Source of the DNA: Lachnospiraceae bacterium C6A11
Lineage (GTDB): Bacteria > Bacillota > Clostridia > Lachnospirales > Lachnospiraceae
Direction: 5' to 3'
Length of the DNA stretch: 64,000 bases
Assembly (NCBI GenBank): GCA_000702245.1
Contig: KL370879.1
Location: 281,443 to 345,442 of the forward strand
The notes beneath the pieces are model-generated. The model was not told the DNA's origin. It did not search any database and saw only the letters and a program-made list of their open reading frames with translations. Made by a program: the position numbers and the translations under genes. Below are positions 1 through 6,069 of the stretch, piece after piece (the stretch's first letter is position 1; the number at the start of each line of letters is the position of its first letter).

Positions 1-869
1 TTCTCCTCGATCTCGCGGTCTATCCTCTTTTCGAAGTTCTTCACTCTTGACTGCATCTTCTTGGTCTTCGCTCCAATAAAACTTCTTGTAGAAATACATC
101 TGTCATTCTCCTTTACCGGATCAAAGCCTATCTTCGTGTTTTCATTCTTTTCAGCCCATCGTCCGGCTCTGTCCGCCGAGGTCTGAAGCTTTGCGATCTC
201 CTTTTTATGCTTCTCATTTTCTGAGATTGCGAAAGCATCCGCCTTCTCCTTATTCTCCCACCAGGTGCTGAAGTTACCGGCCACCACTTCAATCGACTCG
301 CGGTTAAGCACCAGCATATGGTCAGCAACCGCATCCAGCAGGTCTCTGTCGTGGGATACAAGGATGAATCCCTTCTTCGAAGCAAGGTATTTCTTTATGA
401 TCTCTCTTCCGCCTTTATCGAGGTGATTTGTCGGTTCATCGATCAGCAGGAACTCATTCTCGCCCGAGAAAAGCACTGCCAGCATGGCCTTCGTTCTCTC
501 CCCGAAGCTAAGAGTCTTGATCGGTCTGTAAAGTATCTCCGGGTCAACACCCAGGCTGTTCAGCTCACAGACCACTTTCCAGCCTTCCACGCCCGGCTTC
601 CACTTCTCAGACAGTTCATCAGCCGTCTTTGTCATTTCATCCGCCTCAATTTTGTAAGGAAAATAGTCAAATACTTTGTCCGTCGTTATGCTTCCTGTGT
701 ATTCGTATTTCCCCAGCAGAAGGTTCAGAAAGGTCGTCTTGCCCTTACCGTTTCTTCCAATAAACCCAAGTTTCCAGTCTGTATCGACCGAAAACGAAAC
801 ATTTTCAAATATATTGTCAAAGCTGCCTTCATAACAGAAAGTCAGATTCGAAACCTGTAATAATGACAT
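1..869 (-). CDS. ABC-F ribosomal protection protein, Lsa/CplR-like (5' part; runs off the left edge)
   Basis: About 290 N-terminal codons of a soluble ABC-F ATPase are visible; the second ATPase domain lies beyond the window. Domain 1 shows Walker A GRNGKGKT (residues 38-45), signature LSFGE (120-124), Walker B LLIDEPTNHLD (from 141) and the H-loop LVSHDRD, followed by the charged interdomain linker. The opening residues resemble Lsa/CplR antibiotic-resistance ABC-F factors, which bind the ribosomal E site and dislodge lincosamides, pleuromutilins or streptogramins. There is no membrane segment. The start (ATG at 869) overlaps the end of a 62-codon upstream ORF and has only a G-rich, weak ribosome site, so translation may be coupled. 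Upstream lies an attenuator, which fits antibiotic-inducible expression. Family call is firm; the drug spectrum cannot be read from sequence. Confidence 0.93.
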   Translation of the reverse strand, partial: MSLLQVSNLTFCYEGSFDNIFENVSFSVDTDWKLGFIGRNGKGKTTFLNLLLGKYEYTGSITTDKVFDYFPYKIEADEMTKTADELSEKWKPGVEGWKVVCELNSLGVDPEILYRPIKTLSFGERTKAMLAVLFSGENEFLLIDEPTNHLDKGGREIIKKYLASKKGFILVSHDRDLLDAVADHMLVLNRESIEVVAGNFSTWWENKEKADAFAISENEKHKKEIAKLQTSADRAGRWAEKNENTKIGFDPVKENDRCISTRSFIGAKTKKMQSRVKNFEKRIDREIEE

Positions 870-1016
870 TTTTACCACCCCTGTTCCGCACTCTAATACC
901 GGAATTAATTATTGGATATTTTTTCGCGGTATTCCTATTGATCTTCCTTATCGGGATATTACTCTTTAGTTTTCTCATCCCATCAAATACTACATGTTCT
1001 ATTTTCTTCTTACTCA
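829..1016 (-). CDS. 62-codon upstream ORF overlapping the ABC-F start
   Basis: A short basic ORF begins MSKKKIEHVVFDGM and has a much better ribosome site (GGAGG at 1026-1030, 9 nt before ATG) than the ABC-F gene. It ends 41 nt inside the ABC-F gene in another frame. I do not recognise the peptide. The arrangement suggests translational coupling or a second regulatory uORF downstream of the attenuator terminator. An in-frame ATG at 1065 exists without a good ribosome site. It may not make a functional protein; the strong initiation signal is the main argument for it. Confidence 0.5.
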
Positions 1017-1073
1017 TTTTTGAGACCTCCTCTTTACTGCATAGATGTAGCTCGCCTCTCCTCATCTACGCAA

Positions 1074-1103
1074 AAACACCGCAAGAATAATCCTGCGGTG
1101 TTT
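1074..1103 (-). terminator. Attenuator terminator of the ABC-F leader
   Basis: A perfect 10-bp stem (arms 1074-1083 and 1094-1103, AAACACCGCA and its complement) with a 10-nt loop is followed on the minus strand by a short U-run. It lies between the leader promoter and the ABC-F gene, so it would stop transcription before the gene. Its loop and one arm (1081-1093) can pair instead with 1175-1188, giving an antiterminator. Confidence 0.75.
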
Positions 1104-1174
1104 TTTCTCAAATCGAGCAAAAATACGCCTGCCAAACAAGCAGAACATGCCAAACATTTAAAGAGAACCACTAT

Positions 1175-1255
1175 GAATTATTTCTTGCATCACAAGAGAC
1201 TACACGCATAAACCGCGTCGCTCTTACCAACTGATTTGATTATCTGCAAGAAATA
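1175..1255 (-). promoter_or_regulatory. Switching arms of a ribosome-mediated attenuator (segments 1 and 2)
   Basis: Segment 1 (1245-1255) lies inside the leader peptide codons. It pairs perfectly over 11 bp with segment 2 (1179-1189). Segment 2 (1175-1188) can alternatively pair with segment 3 (1081-1093, loop plus one terminator arm) over 13 bp with one bulged base. A ribosome stalled on the leader would cover segment 1, free segment 2 for segment 3, and break the terminator. This is the erm/cat/vmlR logic read directly from complementarity; the inducer is unknown. Confidence 0.75.
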
Positions 1256-1263
1256 CTTCTCAT
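1240..1263 (-). CDS. Seven-residue leader peptide MRSISCR of the ABC-F attenuator
   Basis: ATG at 1263 is preceded by a strong ribosome site (GGGAGG, 6 nt spacing) and followed by six sense codons and TAA. The product would be MRSISCR. Codons 3-7 overlap the first arm of the leader secondary structure, so ribosome position on this peptide would decide which hairpin forms. Leader peptides of this size are usual upstream of antibiotic-resistance genes in Firmicutes. Confidence 0.75.
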   Translation of the reverse strand: MRSISCR

Positions 1264-1323
1264 CGGTTTCCTCCCGTTTTCTATAGAATCGCTGTCCGTC
1301 AGCTTTCGTCCGTCAGCAGACTA

Positions 1324-1352
1324 AGAATATCAATATTCTTCTGAAAATGCAA
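1324..1352 (-). promoter_or_regulatory. Sigma-A-type promoter of the ABC-F leader
   Basis: On the minus strand, TTGCAT (1352-1347) and TATTCT (1329-1324) are separated by 17 bp, about 60 bp upstream of the leader peptide ATG. The 5' leader also holds a 10-bp direct repeat (GTCCGTCAGC on the plus strand at 1294-1303 and 1308-1317) of unknown meaning. Confidence 0.6.
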
Positions 1353-1383
1353 GCACAACATTTTATACTTGTAATATAAAACC

Positions 1384-1629
1384 TTAGAACTTCGCATACC
1401 CACACTCTTCCTTCGTCGGGCCGTCTATTCCCGACTCGTAGCGTGCACGGAATTCCATATTGATATCGCGTATTTCCTTCTTGCCGTCTATATAGTCCTG
1501 ATACATTTCAGCAAGTCCTGCCATGCATCCGTCGCAGGAGCCATTTACATTTCCGATTGACTCCGCAACGATCTGCTCACGCTGCTGGCGCGTAGTATCC
1601 TTTATCAGTATTGATTTAAATTCGTCCAT
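1384..1629 (-). CDS. Small Cys-containing hypothetical protein (81 aa)
   Basis: An 81-residue acidic, soluble protein with no signal peptide or membrane segment. It has a CDGC motif (Cys32, Cys35) and a third Cys at 76, so metal or thiol chemistry is possible but unproven. A GAGG-type ribosome site precedes the ATG. I do not recognise the family. It stands alone, downstream of the truncated proC-like gene and transcribed in the same direction. Confidence 0.65.
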   Translation of the reverse strand: MDEFKSILIKDTTRQQREQIVAESIGNVNGSCDGCMAGLAEMYQDYIDGKKEIRDINMEFRARYESGIDGPTKEECGYAKF

Positions 1630-2196
1630 ATCTGCAACCTCTTATCAAGTTTATATGTTCAAGCTCTTCTGTCCAATCACCTGTTTGAATCGTAAAGGCA
1701 TGATTACTTTGCCTCATTAAACGAGGCAGCCGCTTTCTCGGCGATCATCCTTCTCTTTGCCAGCGTCTTATCGAACAGTTCTCCTGCTATCTCAGGAAGC
1801 TTATCATACACCACCTGAGTGCCCTCCTGAGTGATGCCGCCCTTCGTAGCAACTCTCGTAACAACCTCTTCGAAAGTCATCTCTTTACGGAGCATCAAGT
1901 CTCCGGTCGCACTCATGGTATTCAGCACCATATTTACTATCTGGTCATCCGGGATCTGTGTATGATTCCTCGCCTCTTTACAGATAACATCAAATATTGA
2001 TGCAATAAAGCCCGGCATGCAGCTTACAAGCTCAGAGCCCATGCCCATCTCGTTCTCCGGAAGCAATAAACTTATCGGCAAGCATCTTCCCCATACTGCC
2101 ATATCCTATTATCCTAGTGTTAGCATCTAATTAGTACAATTTAAAATGAGATTTCCCCTTAAAATATTGTATAATCTAAAGAAGGAGGAACTCATT

Positions 2197-2496
2197 ATGT
2201 CACGAAAAAAAACTCATCACACCAAACAGTTCAAGCTGGATGCTATCAACTATCGCAAGGAGCATCCTGATCTTACACAAATTGAATGTGCCAAAAACTT
2301 AGGAATAGGTGTCAGCACTCTCGCTCGTTGGGAATCCCAGTTCAGAGATAACGACGGTGATATTCCGGTTATTGGTTCCGGTAGCTACGCTTCTGAAGAA
2401 GAAAAAGAAATTGCTCGTCTTAAGCGTGAACTCCGTGATGCACAGGATGCACTTGATGTGTTAAAAAAAGCCATCGGCATTCTGGGAAAAGACTAA
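2197..2496 (+). CDS. IS3-family transposase OrfA (helix-turn-helix protein)
   Basis: A 99-residue protein starting at ATG 2197 behind a strong AGGAGG site. The N-terminal half is an HTH_Tnp_1/IS3 DNA-binding domain (TQIECAKNLGIGVSTLARW). The C-terminal half is a leucine-zipper-like coiled coil (EEEKEIARLKRELRD onward) used for multimerisation. It ends KKAIGILGKD just after candidate slippery sequences (A7 at 2463-2469 and GGGAAAA at 2484-2490), which fit a -1 programmed frameshift into orfB. Confidence 0.9.
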   Translation: MSRKKTHHTKQFKLDAINYRKEHPDLTQIECAKNLGIGVSTLARWESQFRDNDGDIPVIGSGSYASEEEKEIARLKRELRDAQDALDVLKKAIGILGKD

Positions 2497-3398
2497 CAGA
2501 AGCTATCTATACAGAAGTTTCTGCCAAGGTAGAGATTGCCAAAGTAACTGGACGCCGCGTCTCTATCTCCGGAATGCTGAAAATTTTAGGCGTGTCTCGC
2601 TCTGGATACAGATCCTTTCTTAATCGAAAGGTCTCTCCAACTCGTCAGCGTAAAGAAGCTGTCAAAAAGGAAATCCAGAATATCTATGATGCTTCAAAGC
2701 AGAATTACGGCGCTCCTAAAATAGCTAAAGAACTTCGTAAATCTGGTAAAACCATAAGTCAACGCACTGTAGGTAAATACATGCGTGAAATGGGCATTCG
2801 TGCCCAATGGACTAAACCTTGGACTACTACTACCAGAGATTCTGATTTTAGTAAAGAGCTACACAATGTTCTTGATGAACAGTTTAATCCAGAACGTCCA
2901 AACGCTGTCTGGTGCACAGATATCACTTATATTTGGACCAATGATGGCTTTGTGTACCTCAACTGCGTTATGGACTTATATGCCAGGAAAATCATTGCCT
3001 GGACGCTTGCTGATACTATGGAAGTATCGACAGTTATTGAAACAATCAGCAAAGCGAAAGCTTGTCGTAACATCGAGCAGCCACTTATTATTCACTCTGA
3101 TCGTGGTAGCCAGTATGTTTCAAATGCCTGGCGCGAAGCCACTGAAAAGATGCAGAGAAGCTATTCTCACAGCGGTTATCCTTACGATAACGCCTGCATC
3201 GAATCTTTCCATTCCTTGATTAAAAGAGAATGGCTTAACAGATTTAATATCATTAACTACAAACATGCCTACAGGCTTGTTTTTGAGTATATTGAAACCT
3301 TTTATAATACCGTTAGGATTCATAGCCATTGTGATTACATGTCACCTAACGACTTTGAAAAACTGTATGAGAGGGTTATGTCTCTGCCGGCAGCTTAG
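2490..3398 (+). CDS. IS3-family transposase OrfB (DDE integrase), made by -1 frameshift
   Basis: The open frame runs upstream of its first ATG (2574) as RLTEAIYTEVSAKVEIAKVT, which continues OrfA naturally if the ribosome slips back one base at GGGAAAA (2484-2490), so the listed start is the frameshift junction. It has an HTH_21 segment and an rve integrase core with catalytic residues in WCTDITYI (Asp), HSDRGSQY (Asp) and NACIESFHSLIKREW (Glu). The product would be an OrfAB fusion transposase that excises and integrates the element. Confidence 0.9.
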   Translation, partial: RLTEAIYTEVSAKVEIAKVTGRRVSISGMLKILGVSRSGYRSFLNRKVSPTRQRKEAVKKEIQNIYDASKQNYGAPKIAKELRKSGKTISQRTVGKYMREMGIRAQWTKPWTTTTRDSDFSKELHNVLDEQFNPERPNAVWCTDITYIWTNDGFVYLNCVMDLYARKIIAWTLADTMEVSTVIETISKAKACRNIEQPLIIHSDRGSQYVSNAWREATEKMQRSYSHSGYPYDNACIESFHSLIKREWLNRFNIINYKHAYRLVFEYIETFYNTVRIHSHCDYMSPNDFEKLYERVMSLPAA

Positions 3399-3497
3399 CC
3401 GGCAGAACTTCTCATTTTATTTTGTGCTAAATCTTGACACAGGACCATACCTACATTCATGATCCTCTCAACCTTTCACTAATCAAACATTAACACA

Positions 3498-4244
3498 TCA
3501 GCCTTTTACTATCTTCAAAAACTTCTTATCATTCATCTGTTCGTTCGACACATATTCTCCGTCATAGAAGAATGCATACGTCGTGACCGGAGTCGGTGCA
3601 TTCTGAGCAGCCTCTTTACTCTCAATCTTCACAGCCTTGAAGTCGATTCCATTTTGTTTTGCAGTCTCTTCAAGAATCGGAACGTATTTTGCATTAAACG
3701 GACACTGATTTGTATAATAAAGCACATAGCCCTTTTCTTCAATATGCACCTTCTTAGCACACTCCTTAAACTTAGGCTTTTCAGCGTCCTCGTCAAACGG
3801 AAGGTACCACAGCTGTATTCCATTATCAGCCTCATCAGCCACTTCAAAGCCCTTATATTTCAGGAATTTGGGATCTGCCAGAAATGGTTTCTTCTTGGCC
3901 GCCGCCAATATGCAAAGCCCTTTCTTACCTTTCTCTTTACTGTCACGAATACATTCATTCAGAAGTTCACTCGAATATCCATGGCCCTTAAAGGAGCCGG
4001 AAACCCACAGGCAGTCAATATACATATATCCCGCCGCATCAATCGGATTCCAGGCATATTCAGCCGGAATATACTCGATAAAGCACTTTCCTCTTTCCAC
4101 ACTCTTCAGAAATACAAGCCCTTCCTCGAACCTGTCCGCAAGCCACGCCTTCTTCGACGAAACCTGCACGTCTTTATTGTTGGAAATCGCACAACAGATG
4201 TGCTCCTCCTCCAGATTATCCTTCGTCACCTGAATATACTCCAT
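3498..4244 (-). CDS. GNAT N-acetyltransferase with C-terminal YoaP domain
   Basis: A 248-residue cytoplasmic protein. The first ~145 residues are a GNAT acetyltransferase fold with the acetyl-CoA-binding segment around GSFKGHGYSSELL. Residues ~165-248 resemble the thioredoxin-like YoaP domain (YYTNQCPFNAKYVPIL to TYAFFYDGEYVSNE). The architecture matches YoaP-type acetyltransferases, whose substrates are unknown. A good AGGAGG site precedes ATG 4244. It follows the merR gene on the same strand, separated by a GC-rich hairpin, so co-transcription is possible but likely attenuated. Confidence 0.85.
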   Translation of the reverse strand: MEYIQVTKDNLEEEHICCAISNNKDVQVSSKKAWLADRFEEGLVFLKSVERGKCFIEYIPAEYAWNPIDAAGYMYIDCLWVSGSFKGHGYSSELLNECIRDSKEKGKKGLCILAAAKKKPFLADPKFLKYKGFEVADEADNGIQLWYLPFDEDAEKPKFKECAKKVHIEEKGYVLYYTNQCPFNAKYVPILEETAKQNGIDFKAVKIESKEAAQNAPTPVTTYAFFYDGEYVSNEQMNDKKFLKIVKG

Positions 4245-4269
4245 ACTTAACCCTCCTTCTATGTGGTTG

Positions 4270-4299
4270 TTGCCGGGAAGCCCACTGGTTCCCCGGCAA
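4270..4299 (-). terminator. GC-rich hairpin between merR and the YoaP-type gene
   Basis: An 8-bp stem TTGCCGGG/CCCGGCAA, extended by two A-T pairs, lies just after the merR stop codon. The minus-strand tail has no clear U-run, so it may be a weak terminator or mRNA stabiliser. Confidence 0.45.
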
Positions 4300-4345
4300 T
4301 TAGTATTTTCAACTTAATTTGTATTTCCGTCTGGTTATCACGGCA

Positions 4346-5152
4346 TTACTCAACCGGAAAACATGCTTCAGTAACATATTCATCCGGGTTATTTGTCTGT
4401 GCCGGACTTACATGATATATGCAGAACATCGGGCTGTCTGCAAGCTTGTAGCCATTCTCCTTGATCCACGACATAGCTGTTGCCGTTGCATCTGTCATCT
4501 GCTCATAGCTGCCCTTGATTATACAACTTGCAACTTTGACTGCAGGGATGGTCTCGAACTTCACATGCTCACTGTCTTCATACTGTCCCTTCACGGTCAT
4601 CCATGCGATTATCTCAACATTCTCTTCCTTGTATTCCTTATCGAGGAAGCTGCAGCCTGCAAGACAAGGCTCTGCAGGAACCAACGGTGCTTTATACTCC
4701 TTCATCATATTCCAAGCCATCTGCTCATCCTCATAACGTGGAATGATCATGTGAACTGTTGCTGCATACCTCTCTGGTATGGTTTTTACTGTAACATCGT
4801 ATTTCATATTTTGCTCCTTTCTCAGCCTCTTTCGGGCTGTATCCAGAAGCATCAGCTTATACTCCGTTTCCTTCGAAATCTTCTCCAGTTCCTTCTGCCT
4901 TTCAAGCAGGAATTCATCGAACCGTTCCTTATCATCATATATTTCGAGAATACGGATGATATCCGCAAGCGCAAAGCCCATATCCTTAAGGGCGGTTATC
5001 CTTCCAATTGTGAATAACTGTTCCTCTCGGTAATAGCGGTATCCGGTAAACTCATCAATCTCTGCCGGTTTCAGCAGGCCGATATCATCGTAGTGGCGAA
5101 GCATCCTGATACTTACTCTGGATAGTTTTGAAAAATCTCCTATTTTTAGCAT
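4346..5152 (-). CDS. MerR-family regulator with GyrI-like effector domain
   Basis: A 268-residue regulator. Residues 1-70 are a MerR winged helix (MLKIGDFSKLSRVSIRMLRHYD), followed by a coiled coil (~75-115). Residues ~120-268 are a GyrI/BmrR-type ligand-binding domain (YDVTVKTIPERYAATVHM). Such proteins activate promoters with long spacers on binding hydrophobic or cationic compounds. No adjacent efflux gene is obvious; the downstream YoaP-type acetyltransferase is the only candidate neighbour. GGAGG precedes ATG 5152. Confidence 0.92.
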   Translation of the reverse strand: MLKIGDFSKLSRVSIRMLRHYDDIGLLKPAEIDEFTGYRYYREEQLFTIGRITALKDMGFALADIIRILEIYDDKERFDEFLLERQKELEKISKETEYKLMLLDTARKRLRKEQNMKYDVTVKTIPERYAATVHMIIPRYEDEQMAWNMMKEYKAPLVPAEPCLAGCSFLDKEYKEENVEIIAWMTVKGQYEDSEHVKFETIPAVKVASCIIKGSYEQMTDATATAMSWIKENGYKLADSPMFCIYHVSPAQTNNPDEYVTEACFPVE

Positions 5153-5246
5153 TCTTTTCTACCTCCATGGATGTATTTTTTCTGAGCTCACTACGACTGT
5201 AATCCCTACCATAATGTTAGAGTCAATACCCAAATTGAAAAATGTT

Positions 5247-5876
5247 TTATTCTTTCTTCCACTGAAATTTCTTCAGGTCAACTCTGCCGTCCACAACCTC
5301 AACGCCCTCAGCCATAAGCATCTCTCCCTGCTTCCAAGCTCCTCCGAAGGCATAGTTTCCTGCAAGTTCGCCCTTCGCATTGACAACTCTGTGACACGGT
5401 ATCACAGAAAGGTCCGGATTCTTATGCAATGCATTTCCGACTGCCCGCGCCATCTTCCTGTCGCCCGCCTCCTCTGCAACCTGTGCATAGGTGGCAACGC
5501 AGCCCTTCGGTATCCTCTTCACGGCTTCATATATTCTCTTTGTCGGGCTGTCGGATATCAGATCATAACTTTCAGCAATCATAAGCTTAACATCCTTATC
5601 CGGTATACTTCCGTCAAGAATGATCGTATTCCAGTGTTCCTTATTCTGGTGATACCCCGGAATTACCGACTCATACAGTTTCCGCCAATAATATGCCTTC
5701 TCCGGATCCACCTTTACATTCAGGTTAATATATCCGTCCTTCTCATAGGTCCACAGAAAGGCCTTCTTGTTATCCTTAAATCTGACCAGCTGCCAGTTTG
5801 TATCCGAAAACGGTGTGTCCAAATATGTATCCGGAAACGATAGTCCGTATTTTAGTGCCTGTTCTCTTGTTTTCAT
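5247..5876 (-). CDS. YjbR/MmcQ-like domain fused to O6-alkylguanine-DNA alkyltransferase
   Basis: A two-domain protein of 209 residues from the ATG at 5876, which is preceded by a GGGGG ribosome site; upstream in-frame codons exist but lack one. Residues 1-~115 resemble the YjbR/MmcQ fold (YGLSFPDTYLDTPFSDTNW, HWNTIILDG). Residues ~120-209 are a methylated-DNA-protein cysteine methyltransferase domain with the helix-turn-helix (VATYAQVAEEAG), the arginine finger region (ARAVGNALHKNP) and catalytic IPCHRVV (Cys161). The Cys makes it a likely suicide repair enzyme rather than a Cys-less alkyltransferase-like protein. YjbR-like domains resemble DNA-binding folds, so the fusion may aid lesion recognition (inference). 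Confidence 0.85.
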   Translation of the reverse strand: MKTREQALKYGLSFPDTYLDTPFSDTNWQLVRFKDNKKAFLWTYEKDGYINLNVKVDPEKAYYWRKLYESVIPGYHQNKEHWNTIILDGSIPDKDVKLMIAESYDLISDSPTKRIYEAVKRIPKGCVATYAQVAEEAGDRKMARAVGNALHKNPDLSVIPCHRVVNAKGELAGNYAFGGAWKQGEMLMAEGVEVVDGRVDLKKFQWKKE

Positions 5877-5979
5877 TTTATCCAAGCCCCCATTTATTAT
5901 AAGCCACACAGTCATTATTTATATATCAATCGAGTCATATTATGCTGATCATCCGCTTCATACATATGATCATTTTGTC

Positions 5980-6069
5980 TTATTCCGTCTCGTCCTTTTC
6001 CATCTTATGCCGCCTCGTCCTTTTCCGTTTATGTCGATTATTTCTTCCTACGCCGCTTCATCTTCTTCA
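5980..6069 (-). repeat. Degenerate tandem copies of the 3' end of the phosphatase gene
   Basis: Copies at 5980-6001 and 6005-6026 are 19/22 identical and resemble the gene's own last codons (6048-6069). Each copy repeats the Asp-Glu-Ala-type tail and ends in its own stop triplet. This looks like slippage or recombination at the 3' end of the gene. Confidence 0.55.

Larger units (their letters stand above)
2113..3446 (+). mobile_element. IS3-family insertion sequence, about 1.33 kb
   Basis: The element carries overlapping orfA and orfB, with imperfect terminal inverted repeats. The subterminal arms 2132-2151 and 3410-3429 match at 17 of 20 positions; the outermost bases are less similar. The boundary is inferred from restoring the interrupted reading frame of the host gene, which gives a 2-bp AT duplication (2111-2112 and 3447-3448), shorter than usual for IS3 elements. 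A GC-rich hairpin (3384-3405) overlaps the transposase stop codon and may act as terminator. Both ORFs look intact, so it may be active. Confidence 0.88.
1704..3460 (-). pseudogene. ProC/ComER-like NAD(P)-binding reductase, broken by an IS and an internal deletion
   Basis: The start survives to the right of the IS: ATG at 3460 with an AGAGG ribosome site, reading MNVG. Removing 2113-3446 and one copy of the AT at its edges restores an in-frame MNVGIIGYGSMGKML, a Rossmann start typical of pyrroline-5-carboxylate reductase paralogues. After about 24 residues (near 2050) the frame jumps straight into the C-terminal dimerisation half (GSELVSCMPGF to ATKGGITQEG), so roughly 130 codons are missing and the two halves are out of frame. 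The gene is therefore dead twice over. A complete proC sits at 46181-46975, so this was a paralogue rather than the only copy. Confidence 0.85.

Noticed and set aside
1704-2102. Treating the 132-codon open frame as a complete small gene
   Set aside because: Its first 20 residues are an out-of-frame reading of the proC Rossmann start; only the C-terminal part is homologous.
2574-3398. Starting transposase OrfB at its first ATG (2574)
   Set aside because: The coding frame continues upstream to the slippery site with a credible peptide; ATG at 2574 lacks a ribosome site.
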